Assembly: GCA_011316305.1 (NCBI GenBank)
Contig: SAUG01000013.1
Span: 124,001-188,000, forward strand
Direction of reading: 5' to 3'
DNA length: 64,000 nucleotides
Source of the DNA: Rusavskia elegans
Taxonomy: Eukaryota > Ascomycota > Lecanoromycetes > Teloschistales > Teloschistaceae
A program made the translations under genes and the position numbers. The number at the start of each line of letters is the position of its first letter. Position 1 is the stretch's first letter. The notes under the pieces are model-generated. The model saw nothing but the letters and a program-made list of their open reading frames with translations. It was not told the DNA's origin and ran no database searches. Shown piece by piece: positions 1-10,648 of the stretch.

Positions 1-867
1 AGGTAGAGAAAACGAACTTTGCCGACTGGTGGGTTGGAGCTTTGGCCAAGACAGCAATACAGAAGCAGCTTATACCCACGGAATGCAGGATGATCGAGGT
101 GTTGTTCAAGTATCGGAGAGCGCGTACGCCGAAAGAGTTGATCACGCCGTGAGAAAACAGCACGGCGGCATATATGCCCAAGGTCTTTCCAGCGGTGGGT
201 TCGTAGCTTGTGCCTACGGTGGCAGTAGTTGAAATCAGGTTTGCCAGTCCGAAAGTAATGCCGGTGGTAACTGCGACCTGACCCAAAAGATTGAACCTGC
301 CACAGGATTAGCAGGCCGATTCGAATAGCAAATTGTGTCCACCGTACCATCCGGTGACCCAAGAAGCGAAGGGGGCGATGTTTTTGGGTGCGAGGATGGC
401 TGCCCAGAAATATGGCCCTCCACTTGTAGGGACAGCCGAGACAATCTCAGCCATCCCAAAGCCCACGAACATAGCTAGCCAAGTCCTGTCAGGTCCAATT
501 TGCGCTGGCTTCTACTCCTGTAGACCAACATACTGAAGAAGCTGACGACGATCCATCCCACAGACATGACAGCCGGGCCACCTGTGTTCAAGCCATATTG
601 GAAGAGCCTGCGGGGGGTCATTGAGAAGGAAGTGAGAGGGTCTGCGAGGGGACGCATACGTCGTGAGACCTGTGATAACACTCTGTAGATATTGTCAGCG
701 TCGAACGGGCTTTTGATACGATCACGCGAACATGGACGTACAATGATAGAAAACGAGACGCCGAAGTTGTGCAGCATGCTCCAATCGCGCTTCAGATCCT
801 GCCTATAACCCATCTCGGCCAGCTTGTGTTCATCCATGGCCTCGGTGTCTGACTTGGGAGCCTCCAT
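1..867 (-). CDS. APC-family amino acid/GABA/choline permease, 5' part (C terminus off the window)
   Basis: Plasma-membrane permease of the fungal APC superfamily (UGA4/HNM1-like), importing a small amine or amino acid; the substrate cannot be read from the sequence. Five exons join in frame: 867-742, 682-660, 607-534, 474-348 and 296-1, with four introns of 50-60 bp. The spliced protein has the family's N-terminal signatures: a DEHKLAEMGY lead, RDWSMLHNFGVSFSII, SVITGLTTLFQYGLNTGGP, then SFFTMFVGFGMAEI and SGGPYFWAAILAPK in the first membrane segments. I chose the ATG at 867 because it lies just before the conserved cytosolic lead; an in-frame ATG at 954 also exists. Only about the first 200 residues of an expected ~500-550 are present because the gene runs off the left edge. 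Family assignment is firm; substrate is unknown. Confidence 0.88.
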
Positions 868-1737
868 GATGGCTGCCTTTCCCAGATCCTCGAGCGGTGT
901 GTAGTGCCCCTGGATATGGACAGTGAAGATTGCAGGACAGAGGTTGGCGAACAACAGAATGGTGGGAGAGTGTTAAAGTCCACAAGTTGCAGTGGCCATA
1001 CTCGTCTCGCGAAGGTCCAGACATGGTGCTATCAGGAAGCTATCAGGAAGCTATCAGGGAGCTAAAACTGAAGTAGTGGTTCCTCGATGAGGTGAAGGTG
1101 CTGCTTCATGCAGGGCGGGGAGTGTTGATTGCATCTGATTGGTTCAGGAACAGCTCTAGCGGCGTTCTTCTCGCTTACTGATTGACGAGGGGTCGAGGGG
1201 TCGAGGGGTTGAGCGTCTGCTGACTTGCTTGGAGTAAAAAATTTATATCCTACCTTACAGGCTGAAGCCTTTCAGAGTTCTAGCCAAGGTAGTATGTACC
1301 GGGCCAGTCTTATGGTTGCCAGGGGTCATCTCAGGATAAAGCATTTGACGGTAATCGGAGTTCAATTAGAAGTTGTAAACGCTGAGGGGTCACTGTCGCT
1401 TCTTCTCAAGTACTTTGCAAATATAATACGTGACTCGTCAGTGCGAAGACATCATACAATACATGCAGTCTCGTGGTTACTGTGAATGTAGCGCTGTAAG
1501 TCTCGGGGAAACGGTACAGGCATATATCAAACCCGGAATGGAAATCCCACACGATGATTTTGCGGGACTGCAACGATTGACCCTGCGTGACTGATCAGAG
1601 TCGAATCGAAACGTTGTCTCCTCATGGACTGGGGACAGATGACTTCTCAACGGCCTCCCAGAATTCAGCAGACTACTCTATGTAGGTAGAAACGGTGAAA
1701 CTCAGCCTTGAGCCTCGGCAAAATATCACCCTTCGCC
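868..1737. other. Intergenic, divergent promoter region
   Basis: Lies between the minus-strand permease and the plus-strand YAP-binding-like gene, so both promoters should be here. Apart from the 11-bp tandem repeat and a GGGGTCGA-rich stretch near 1185-1210 I see no gene; short open frames here have no family-like content. Confidence 0.6.
1028..1063. repeat. Short tandem repeat, about three 11-bp units
   Basis: Three adjacent copies of GCTATCAGGAA (the third with one change), plus a trailing GCT, lie about 160 bp upstream of the permease start codon. They are visible directly. They could be slippage or repeated protein-binding sites in the permease promoter; nothing distinguishes these. Confidence 0.6.
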
Positions 1738-3797
1738 ATGTCCAACAACGACAATCCTCTAATTAAAGCTCTACCCCCGGCGGTCGACTACCTCTCTTAC
1801 CTCACGATCCTCGAATACAACTTGACGCTTGAGCAGCTCCCTCTCCTCCATGATATTCTCCAAGACACAGCTTTGACTGCCAACATTGGCTGGGATCTCG
1901 TCCATCTACTCCTCCCACTACTGCCGCAATCCCAGCAATGTCTGCAGGACGTCGCTCGGTTGGGGAACCCCCGAGAAGTCGTCTTGAAAGTCACAGAGCT
2001 TCTCGAAGCTCTTGCAACCCCGGATGAAGAGATAACGGAAGAGGAATATGAGGATGAACAGGAGCAACTCGGTGACAGCGAAAGGGCAGAGGATAGCCGA
2101 CCGGACGACCCCCCAACTGGAACAGCTGTATCCAACGAAAAGAATACTTCCGCCGCTGCTTCAAGGCAAGCGGGCGATTCGACATCTTGTGAGGGACCAT
2201 CTAACGTCTCGCAATTCTCCGCCCTCCTCGACATGCTTGCCATCCTCCATCCTCGCATCAAAACCAAATACCCCAGCCGCTTCCTCTCCACATCTCTGCA
2301 GGCAGTACTTCCCGCGTATGCTACTCTTGTTCAAGATGCCCAGGCGACCGATGCTGTTCTCAGGTTTATCAATACGTTTGCTGGAGCCAAGAGACCCAGG
2401 CTGCCGCCTCGGAAAAGCAGTACCCAAGTCCCTACCAAAGTCGCGCAGCTCCCTGCAGCTGCACCTGATCCTGAAGCGACTGAGGAGTCACTGGCACCCG
2501 GAGAGACAGCCTTGAAGGAGAAGCTTCTCCAGTCGTTTCTCACTTTCGTTGCGGAAGGATATATGTCCTCGCTGCCCGTCGATGATGATGTTCCAGCGTT
2601 GTCATGGTCTATCAGGCTGCTGGAGCATCTTTACCCCGAAAAAAATATTCCAGGCAGAAGGACAACTAGCGAGGCGTTCGAAGAAGACGAAGCACTTCAC
2701 CGCCGTGACTCTACGGTAGGACAAATGCTCGTGAGTAAACTCGTCCCGTATGGTGGTAGGCTACTAATAATTCCCAGGCTCTTACAAGTGATTTTAGCCT
2801 CGCACTCGAAGATCTTCGCGGCGCTCTTGTCGAGCCCGATACCCTGGCCAATGACGAGTCCACTGATCTTCCGGCCTCCGCGTCTGAGGTCCCTCTCTCC
2901 CGCCCTGGCTGCTTTTACCTCCTCTGCGCCAGCTACGCATCAGCAGTCCTTTTCCGTGCCCCTTCAAAGCAACGTCAAGACCCCAGCAAGCCAACAATCT
3001 TTTCTCTCCTTAGTGACTTCCTTGGCGACCCCTCATCCTCTACGTTCGGCAGTGAATCCCTCTCACTCATCGATTCTCTTCTCTTCTTCGGACACTATAC
3101 TCTCCATGGCGATGATTTGGGAAGCTTCCTAGAACGACCCGAAAATGACTCTGTGTTCACTAAGACGTTGCAATACTTTTCCATTATTTCAGCCAACACC
3201 CCATCAGCCGCACTCCGATACGCTGCCCATCTCTTGACATCAAAGATCTTGCACGCCCACCCTAACGATCACCTGAGATTATCATTCATCAAGGACACAT
3301 TGCAGCACTGTCCATACGAGAACCTCAAGGGCAGCGCCGTCGGGTGGCTAAAAGATGAGATTCTGGCGGCGAACACACCAAAGATTTCCAGCGCTGCGGG
3401 TCAACGGTCTCTGGAAGGGAGTAACGAGAAGACCAATTCTAGCATTTTCGCAACACCAACCTGCATCGCAACACTCACCCCCCATCTCTTCATCTCTCCA
3501 AACAACATGACGACCAAGGATGAATTCAACGCGCATGAAGGCTTCTTCCTTGCAGCGCTGAATTTATATTATCTGCTCCTGTGCAAGGAAGGGCTGAAGG
3601 AAAAATTAGATCTCCGGGGTGCAATGGTGCAGGTCGAGGAATTAAAGGCAGATGGTGGATGGTTAGGTTCGATGGAAAAGGGCCTCCAGCGATTTAGAGA
3701 TGCAGGCGTAGACGAAAATGGTAGGGATGTGGAAGGAGGGGAGCAAATGAACTTGCTGGAGGGTATGATCGCTATGTGTAAGGAGAAAGATAGGTAG
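1738..3797 (+). CDS. YAP-binding/ALF4/glomulin-like protein
   Basis: Alpha-helical protein of the fungal YAP-binding (Ybp1)/glomulin-like family. Known members act in the cytosol in oxidative-stress signalling or bind cullin-RING ligases; the role here is inferred from the family. Two exons, 1738-2730 and 2778-3797, are split by a 47-bp intron (GTGAGT, CTAATAAT branch, CCCAG) and give 670 residues, close to yeast Ybp1. The N-terminal half is leucine-rich helix (NPLIKALPPAVDYLSYLTIL onward), an acidic stretch lies near residues 100-115 (EEITEEEYEDEQEQ), and a Ser/Thr/Pro-rich loop follows near 120-160. The C-terminal half (LDLRGAMVQVEELKADGGW) is again helical. An in-frame ATG at 1708 would add ten residues; 1738 fits the usual start MSNNDNPLIKAL better. 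The family call rests on recalled similarity. Confidence 0.75.
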
Positions 3798-4507
3798 ACG
3801 AATCTGCAACAGCACATTCATTTCCTGAAGCTCTCGAAATATGCATTACGTCCTTTCTTTCCACGGGCCTGGCCTACTCATAACTGAAAACGATACGCAA
3901 TACCCTTCACAGCGTCATTAGTAATCGAGCACTTCCTTACAACGGCAAGCACGAACCAATTTGCCAGATGCGTGCAGGAGCGCTATAATACATGCCCACA
4001 ACACATTGCAATTTCAATTCTCAAAAGTGTCAAGTTTGCAACGAGTGTATGTTATTTATTACAAAATATCCGATCTAAACGAATGCATCCAACATCTGTG
4101 TGGTGTGTATCTCAAAATCTCCAATCAAAAAGCATTCTTCGCCAATCTGATATCCTATAACCACGCATATATCCCTTTCCTTTTCTCCCCCGCCCGGCCA
4201 ACAAAGAAAAAAACAAAAAACATGTGCTCATGTCCGCCCGAAGTGAAGATATTAAAATAGTCGTGGGTAAAAATGGGGGTAGGCTGAATTGAATATCTCG
4301 AAATGAAAAGACAAAGAATGACCATCTCCATCACAGCCAAAGTGCGTCAGAAGATCCAGTCGAACAGGGTATTTGAAGAAGGAATGATGGCGTCCTTGCA
4401 GAGGGTCGAGAACGTCTTCATTTTGTCCGTGCTGAGTTCCATTTGCGATTTAGAGTGTGGGGATTGGGGAGTGCCCATTTCCCGTGTTGTGTGGTTTGAA
4501 GAGGAAA
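3798..4507. other. Intergenic between convergent genes
   Basis: Holds the 3' ends of the plus-strand YAP-binding-like gene and the minus-strand peptide-precursor gene, with an A-rich run near 4202-4222. No coding content recognised. Confidence 0.55.
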
Positions 4508-4975
4508 TTACATGATCGTGCAGCCTGTGAAGGCGAAGCCTGTTTTGGGAGCATGTCAGCTGGGTGTTGTTGTCTGTGCGGGTTTTGATCCTTGAGGGGA
4601 GGGGGATGAGGGTGTGTAAGGGGTGGGCCGTTTGGGCGATGTTTTTCGAAGGATGAAGAAGGAAGGAGAGAAGGATTGTAGAGGTAGGGGGAAAGAACGT
4701 ACCACGACCCTCATCGTACTCCTCAGGCGCGGTCTCGGCGGCCATGACGGTGCAGCCTGTGAATGCGAAACCTGTATTTAATCACATGATCAGCATTTGC
4801 GTCGCTTATCATACTTTTCATCCTTCTTTCCTTTGACTTGCTGGTCTTTGGGGGAAGGATGTTGGGAAAAGGGGCTATAGGGTAAATGGCGGTGGAGGGG
4901 GGTAGACATACCGCGACCTTCGTCACGCGGGGCAGGGATCTCAGTAGGAGCAACGGCGACGGTTGAGGGAGACAT
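4508..4975 (-). CDS. CaaX lipopeptide precursor with two repeat units (pheromone-like)
   Basis: Three small exons, 4975-4912, 4771-4703 and 4539-4508, give a 54-residue protein with introns of 140 and 163 bp (GTATGT...ACAG; GTACGT...ACAG). A further probable intron in the 5' leader spans 5146-5032 (GTGAGT...CTCTAG). The protein starts MSPSTVAVAPTEIP, then carries two copies of DEGRGFAFTGCT(V/I)M: the first is internal (CTVM), the second is the C terminus (CTIM, then TAA). C-T-I-M is a legal CaaX box for farnesylation, proteolysis and carboxymethylation. Small size, MSPST-type start, acidic spacer and terminal CaaX match ascomycete a-factor-like precursors; repeated internal CTVM units recall the h-type precursors described in Trichoderma. 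Both introns interrupt the same Gly codon of each unit (phase 1), and exon 2 is exactly 23 codons. The pheromone role is inference; a small prenylated protein of another kind is the alternative. Confidence 0.72.
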
Positions 4976-6268
4976 TTCTGCTGGTTTGGGATCGGTAAAG
5001 CGGGAAGGCTTTGAGTTGGATTTGGTTTGAACTAGAGATTGTGGACAGAGTGAGCAAAAGTCGACGTAGGGTGGAGCAGGAGGTGAGCGTGTAATGGGAA
5101 AGGAGGTGAGGGGCGACTGTGAGGCTGGGGGGTGGGGTATACTCACGGTTTGAAAGAGTGTGATCTGAAATGAAGACTGATCTGTGGGTGACAGAAGAAG
5201 AGTTGTGGAAAGGGAGCGGTTGCTAGATTTATGGTGGAAAGTGGAAGAAAGAAAGATGGATGACACCGGAAGTGAGTAGCTTGAAACTCGATGTAGTCAA
5301 TGGCGTTTGAACCGGACTGGTGGATGTATGTTGAAACGATCCTGGGGGTGAATGAACTGCTCTTCTTTCGGTCGTTGGTATTCTTCCTTTGCAAATTTGG
5401 TGGAGTGATGATGGAGGTGCCAGTCTTTGTATGGGCTTAGTATTGTTGTTATTTTAGTATTGTTCTTCAAAGTGCGAATGATTCTGGATTAACGCAAGAT
5501 GCCAAGATAAACTGCATCAATGGGTAAAATCAGATGACTCGTGACGCGTGGCGCATTCATGATGGATGAGGCGCCGGTGAGTCAGATATATCCTAACAGA
5601 ATGAGGATGTGCATCGGACCACAGTAACTTTTACCTATTTCGAAAGGGAGCATCTTTCCCCTCTGACAAAGTACGACAAAGAAAGAACACAGAAAAGATA
5701 AGAGGATGCTTGTTCATGGCTGAACGGCTTGTATTGTCAATTGAGATGGCAGAAAGAGGGCTCCGAGGAAGCCAGAGACAGTTTGGTAGAACAGTGGAAC
5801 GAACTATCGCAGATTGCTGATCGGTGATAATTGTACAATACTACCCTGAGACCGCAGAAGTCGACGCTTAGGACTTGGAACAATACCACAGCAGCTGTCG
5901 AGAAGAAGCTGCTCTGACCCTGTATTAAAGGGGCAAGACCGCACTTGTGCCGCATGACTGGGGGCAGTGATGAAGAAAGGTCGAAGATGCACAAGGGCTA
6001 AGGCATGCTGGATCACAAAGCAATGCTGATCTTGGAACAGACTGATACAACAAGCTGTCGCCGCTTTCATGAGGATTCTGGAGAGCGTGTGGTTCAAAGA
6101 AGGTTCAGTGTCGGTCCCTTAAGCGAGCGCATCTGTTGCGCTTAGTATTGTTCTTTGCAGCCATTGTCCTCGACCCAACCAATCATGGGACGGAACCTCG
6201 ACCGGTTCGCAGCATCGTTCGATATGGACGTTCATTTCTGCATTCGTCCGACATTGGTCTGGTCATGT
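4976..6268. other. 5' leader of the peptide gene and intergenic DNA
   Basis: 4976 to about 5400 is probably the leader and promoter of the minus-strand CaaX peptide gene and contains its likely leader intron (5032-5146). From 5400 to 6268, up to the end of the phospholipase D gene, I see only short open frames with no family-like content. Confidence 0.5.
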
Positions 6269-9200
6269 TTACGTATAGACCTCCTCCGTGAACGCATTCA
6301 GACTGACCCCCTCCTTTGCAATGTCTTCTTTGATCAAAAACAGCAAAGGCATCTCTACCAATGTTCCTTTAATGGTGCTGAGCAGCTCCTTTAGTTCCCC
6401 AATCCCCGGCTGGCCAGGAGAGAAATTCTCGGCAACGACGTGCCCCCACTCATATCTGGCGGGCACTTTTCTCACCTCTTTACCATCTGCGCCCTTTTCC
6501 GACATCTTGAAGAAGCTTTCGTAGAAGTTGTCGTAATCCTTCCATGTACGGACATCATCATGAGGTACCGGATGAAATGCTCGGCCAAACGCAACGGTGT
6601 TCTGGTGCGCTCGGCTATTCCAAAGGTTGATGAAGCTGTTCGACAGAGGATCGACTACCAGTCGGTCTTCGCTCGACCCAAAATCATAGATGTTGGGCAC
6701 ACCGATCGGTTCGAAATTGGCGTCTGGTCGCTGCATATCTTGTGCTCGCAGCAAGCCAAGATGTTTCCGAAAGAGCTGCCTCCGTAGTGTAGCTGCAAAT
6801 TTGGTAGCCCGCCATGGTCGACCGTTCATATACGAGTCAATCGGGGTGGGATCTTCGACGATGATGGCGATCTCCGAGTCATGATCTCCATTTTGCGACC
6901 GGTCGTTGAGATTAGCGGACCCACAGATCACTACTCGATCGTCTGCAATGAGAACCTTGGAATGCACGTAGAGTTCCTCGCTGACGAACGCATCCATTTC
7001 CGATACGTTGCCATTCTCCCAAGGAACACTGCGGATATCCACTCCACCAAGCATGTAGCACTCGCTGACGCTGTCCCATCGGCCCGTGCCAAGCCCTTGT
7101 CGCCCTTTCGTGCCTTGGGTGCCTCGCTGGTACTGTTCGTAGCCTTGTCGGTCCATGGTGAAACCTCGGTTTTGACCATCATCTCCTCGCGAGGGGTAAT
7201 CTACTGGAAGTTCAACGGCGTCGTTGTACTGCTGCTGCGCTGCCCCGAAGGCCACCCCACTGCTCTTTTCTGCATCCCGCATGGAGGCGCTACAGTTGAT
7301 ACGATCGTAGTTTCGTAGGTTGTAAAATCGAATGTACTGCGTGGGATCGAATCCTTCATTCGCAATCATCTCCATGATACTGTGGCCTCCGCGATTGATG
7401 GAGTTGTACTGGAACTCCATAATTGCTCGCGTGCCGAGACTCGCATCGTCCTTGAGATCTCCTGCAAATCCAGGGACCGCAGGAATGGTAACGATGACCT
7501 TGTACTTCTCGCCATTTCTCGCAGCCCGAAGTATCCGATCAACGAGTGCTGCCCCGATCTTGTTCCTGACAGGCTTCTGGGAGTCGCCGGTGGCGGTAAT
7601 GAAGAATTGATTCTCGATGTAAATGAAATGTTGGCTTCTCTGGATCACATCGATATACGCATTCTGGATCGAGTGCTCAACGGCAACGCCATGGCTCCAT
7701 TTACTGCAACTTCGAACGATCTGGCAAGAAATCCCGGCGTCCTGGAAGCCACCGTGCAATCGGCCATGATGCTCAAAATTATCTTCCATCCGCTGCACTC
7801 CGTCACTGAAGCGGCCTCGTACAGCTTCTGTCATCCGGTCTATCCCCTGCTCTACGTGGTGATGGTGATGGTGACGTCCGTCCTGATCCATTGAGCCAAA
7901 TCCTCTGGAGCTGCTTTCGTCCTCGTCGAAGTCAACGCCACGGGATGATTGCGGTGGAGGAGCAGAGTACTCCCCGGACCCTTGAACGTCCTGCCTATAA
8001 GGGCTCGCCGGTGGCTGATACTCTTGGTAGGGCTGTGATGTTCGCAGCTGCGGAGAAGCCTCTGGCTGATATGAATGTGGTAGTGGGGTGTAAGAACGCG
8101 TTGATGCAGCCGAAGACCGTTGCTGATATGTGCCAGCCTCATTCTGGTTGAAAGTCAATCTCGAATAGCGCACGTCCTTTCGCACGTCATATTTCTCGTT
8201 GTATATGAAGTTCCACCTCTCCACAAAGTGCGCCCTCAAGTCTTCAACAACCGGCCCTCGGAGACTGACTGAAATGTCGGACCAGCCCATCCTGGAGTTC
8301 GTTGTGCGGTCGAGCTTGTTATTCTGCCAATGGGAAACATCCTGAAAATCAAGAACGCGTGCATTGTTGTATTCTTGACCCGGGAAAACCGTGTTATCAA
8401 GGTTAGATGGGTGACAATCGGCAATTGGATGTTGGTTCAGGTCCCACCGTCCATAACATAGATCCAGACCACCCATGAACGCCGTCCTGCCATCGACAAC
8501 GCAAAGCTTTTCATGGTGTGCCCAGTAAAGAATGACATCGTCGTTCATGCCGTAGACGGCTTGCAACGCATCCAAGGGTAAAGACGCTGCAGTCTTTGCA
8601 GACAGTGAGAGGTTTTGTAGAGAAGATAGGAAAGACGACTGCAGGGTTTGGGCATCAGGTAGATGGTCGGGATGTCGGAAGACCGCTATATTAGGATGCA
8701 GTTTTTCAAGGGCATGTTTGGTATGGCTTGAGCAGACTGGGACAAATGGGCTCATCAGCTGGTTTTCCGACTCCAAGTACTCAAGCGATGCAAAGGTGGC
8801 AGCCAAGCCTAAACCGGTCAAGGTAGAGCTGAATCTATCGGTATGGCGAGGCAGGAGAGAATGAAGATATCGAGGTATGGTTGGGGACAAATACTTACGG
8901 GTAAGAGCTTGTGTGACTTCTTTGTAGACAATGATGTTCACCCTCACTCCGCGCTGAGCAGCAGCTTGAAGCATGCGGTCAATTCGATATTGTTCATTGT
9001 TGGCCGGTGGTCTTCGAAGATATAACTCTGGCGACAGCCACCAGTCCATAATCCAGATAGATTCTCTTGCTTGCTCTAATGCTCGAGAGACCGCCCACAT
9101 GTACCCACACCCATCCACATACCACTTGATGTCATTGTTGTTCCTTTGAGCTCCGAAGCTACCGTAGCGATTTTGAGATGGATTGTGCATGCTGTTATCG

Positions 9201-9538
9201 CACTGGGTCCCTGAATGCGCATGACTGCTGGTACTGGCTCTTCCTGAAACTCTCTGTTGTAATTCTGATCCAAGCCCATGCACCGCACCATGCAGGGTAT
9301 TGAAAAGGCCCGAGACTAATCCCGTCGGCTGCCCAGGACCTCCATTGGCAGGTATGCTTGACGGACCTTGCCCTGAATATTTCCCTCGAAATTTGCGATA
9401 AGTGTCCCCAATCAGGCCTCGCTCGTCTCCTTCGCCATCGTACTGGCCATCCTGGTAATCGTTCTGGTCGTTGTTGGGTGAGGACCGTCCATGGTAGTCG
9501 CCGTAGGCCAGCGGGTCTTCCCTATACTCTTGCGACAT
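6269..9538 (-). CDS. Phospholipase D (two HKD motifs)
   Basis: Hydrolyses phosphatidylcholine to phosphatidic acid and choline at membranes. Both HxKxxxxD half-sites are present: HHEKLCVVDGRTAFMGGLD near residue 287 and YVHSKVLIADDRVVICGSAN near residue 804 of the spliced protein, the latter followed by NDRSQNGDHDSEIA. The whole span is open (1089 codons), but 8898-8737 looks like an intron of 162 bp: donor GTAAGT, acceptor TTTGTCCCAG, removing 54 codons. Splicing restores QALTLCSSHTKHALEKLHPN, the expected run between strands. Exons are then 9538-8899 and 8736-6269, giving 1035 residues. No PX or PH domain is evident at the N terminus, which is disordered and rich in Gln, Gly and Ser. The linker between the HKD halves is long and disordered and includes six consecutive His codons near 7860-7880. 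Confidence 0.93.
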   Translation of the reverse strand: MSQEYREDPLAYGDYHGRSSPNNDQNDYQDGQYDGEGDERGLIGDTYRKFRGKYSGQGPSSIPANGGPGQPTGLVSGLFNTLHGAVHGLGSELQQRVSGRASTSSHAHSGTQCDNSMHNPSQNRYGSFGAQRNNNDIKWYVDGCGYMWAVSRALEQARESIWIMDWWLSPELYLRRPPANNEQYRIDRMLQAAAQRGVRVNIIVYKEVTQALTRKYLSPTIPRYLHSLLPRHTDRFSSTLTGLGLAATFASLEYLESENQLMSPFVPVCSSHTKHALEKLHPNIAVFRHPDHLPDAQTLQSSFLSSLQNLSLSAKTAASLPLDALQAVYGMNDDVILYWAHHEKLCVVDGRTAFMGGLDLCYGRWDLNQHPIADCHPSNLDNTVFPGQEYNNARVLDFQDVSHWQNNKLDRTTNSRMGWSDISVSLRGPVVEDLRAHFVERWNFIYNEKYDVRKDVRYSRLTFNQNEAGTYQQRSSAASTRSYTPLPHSYQPEASPQLRTSQPYQEYQPPASPYRQDVQGSGEYSAPPPQSSRGVDFDEDESSSRGFGSMDQDGRHHHHHHVEQGIDRMTEAVRGRFSDGVQRMEDNFEHHGRLHGGFQDAGISCQIVRSCSKWSHGVAVEHSIQNAYIDVIQRSQHFIYIENQFFITATGDSQKPVRNKIGAALVDRILRAARNGEKYKVIVTIPAVPGFAGDLKDDASLGTRAIMEFQYNSINRGGHSIMEMIANEGFDPTQYIRFYNLRNYDRINCSASMRDAEKSSGVAFGAAQQQYNDAVELPVDYPSRGDDGQNRGFTMDRQGYEQYQRGTQGTKGRQGLGTGRWDSVSECYMLGGVDIRSVPWENGNVSEMDAFVSEELYVHSKVLIADDRVVICGSANLNDRSQNGDHDSEIAIIVEDPTPIDSYMNGRPWRATKFAATLRRQLFRKHLGLLRAQDMQRPDANFEPIGVPNIYDFGSSEDRLVVDPLSNSFINLWNSRAHQNTVAFGRAFHPVPHDDVRTWKDYDNFYESFFKMSEKGADGKEVRKVPARYEWGHVVAENFSPGQPGIGELKELLSTIKGTLVEMPLLFLIKEDIAKEGVSLNAFTEEVYT

Positions 9539-10055
9539 CTCGGCAATTATCCTCGCGAACTGACTGTGCTGTCGTTGAACAGATTCTTCTATGCCATCCG
9601 ACGTTGCTCTCGTGAAGCCAAAACGGTTCAGTGGTAGCTGTTATGACCGCTGAAACAAAGTGATTTTGGTGTATAAAGGTCCCTCGAGGGCGCTGACATC
9701 ATTGGTCATCAGCCTCGCTCAAATCCGTGCCAAGAAAGAAAGGTCATGACTTCGATTTGTGCCTTGAATACGTACCACTACAAAATGACCCGTTGACATG
9801 GTACTGATTAGCAAGCTTGTTGAAAATGGAGGCACCAAGGGCGGTCTCCCCCACATGTGCCGGACACTCCGCTTCTCCGCAACCAAGGCCTGAACGATGA
9901 CATAGGTGGGACTCCGCACAATGGCCCATCCTACCACCACTACTATCTGGTCTCCAGGTACACAACATCTGCCAATTTCTGTCGGGTCGAGCTCTCACGA
10001 CCCTCGGAAAAGCGACGATATCCAGGACTCACTTTGAGCGCATAGAACCCTAGCG
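9539..10055. other. Divergent promoter region between phospholipase D and cyanase
   Basis: About 0.5 kb between the start codons of the two divergently transcribed genes. No open frame with family character and no clear repeat seen. Confidence 0.55.
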
Positions 10056-10648
10056 ATGTCCAGAATCTCGACACTTGACGTAAGCTTGTCTTCGAACATG
10101 GCTCGCAATGAACTTTAGCTGATCTAAATCGCAGTCTACCCTAGCAGATCGCCTTCCCATACAGGCACGCACCCTCTTCGAAGCCAAGGCTCAGAAGCAG
10201 CTCTCATTCGAACAAATCGCAAAGGAGCTCGGACGCAACGAAGTGGCCGTTGCAGCTATCTTTTACGGGCAAGCTCAAACCTCGCCTGAAGATGTTGACG
10301 CTCTTGCAAGAGTCCTTGGGATAGAGAAGTCTAAGTTGGAAGCTCAGTTGGCCGGTTACCCCTTCCGAGGGCAAACAATGGACATGCCGCCAAAAGAGCC
10401 CTTGATCTACCGACTGTATGAGATTGTGCAGAACTATGGATATGCATACAAGGCTATTTTGAACGAGAAATTCGGTGATGGGATCATGAGCGCTATATCG
10501 TTCTCGACCAAAGTGGAGAAGGAGACGGATCAGGATGGAAACAATTGGGCTGTAATTACCATGAGAGGGAAATGGTGAGTCCAACATCTGCCCCCAAAGG
10601 ATGTGAAGCATACTTACGGGTTGAAGGTTACCATTCTCTAGATTTTGA
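10056..10648 (+). CDS. cynS: Cyanate hydratase (cyanase)
   Basis: Converts cyanate and bicarbonate to carbamate and CO2, detoxifying cyanate and releasing nitrogen; cytosolic and decameric in known cases. Three exons, 10056-10079, 10135-10574 and 10627-10648, give 161 residues, the usual family length. Exon 1 codes only for MSRISTLD and exon 3 finishes the conserved WLPFSRF end. The N-terminal helical domain ([20 protein letters not shown]) is followed by the C-terminal catalytic domain. Catalytic residues are all present: Arg101 and Glu104 in [12 protein letters not shown] and Ser127 in GIMSAISF, matching E. coli Arg96, Glu99 and Ser122 with a constant offset of five. The gene looks intact. 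Confidence 0.97.

Noticed and set aside
4790..5266. Long minus-strand open frame of 158 codons over the CaaX peptide leader
   Set aside because: It reads through a clear leader intron (5032-5146) and beyond the donor at 4911; the family-like part starts only at the ATG at 4975.
7382..7894. Plus-strand 170-codon open frame and similar ones over 6288-8151
   Set aside because: Antisense shadows of the phospholipase D coding sequence.
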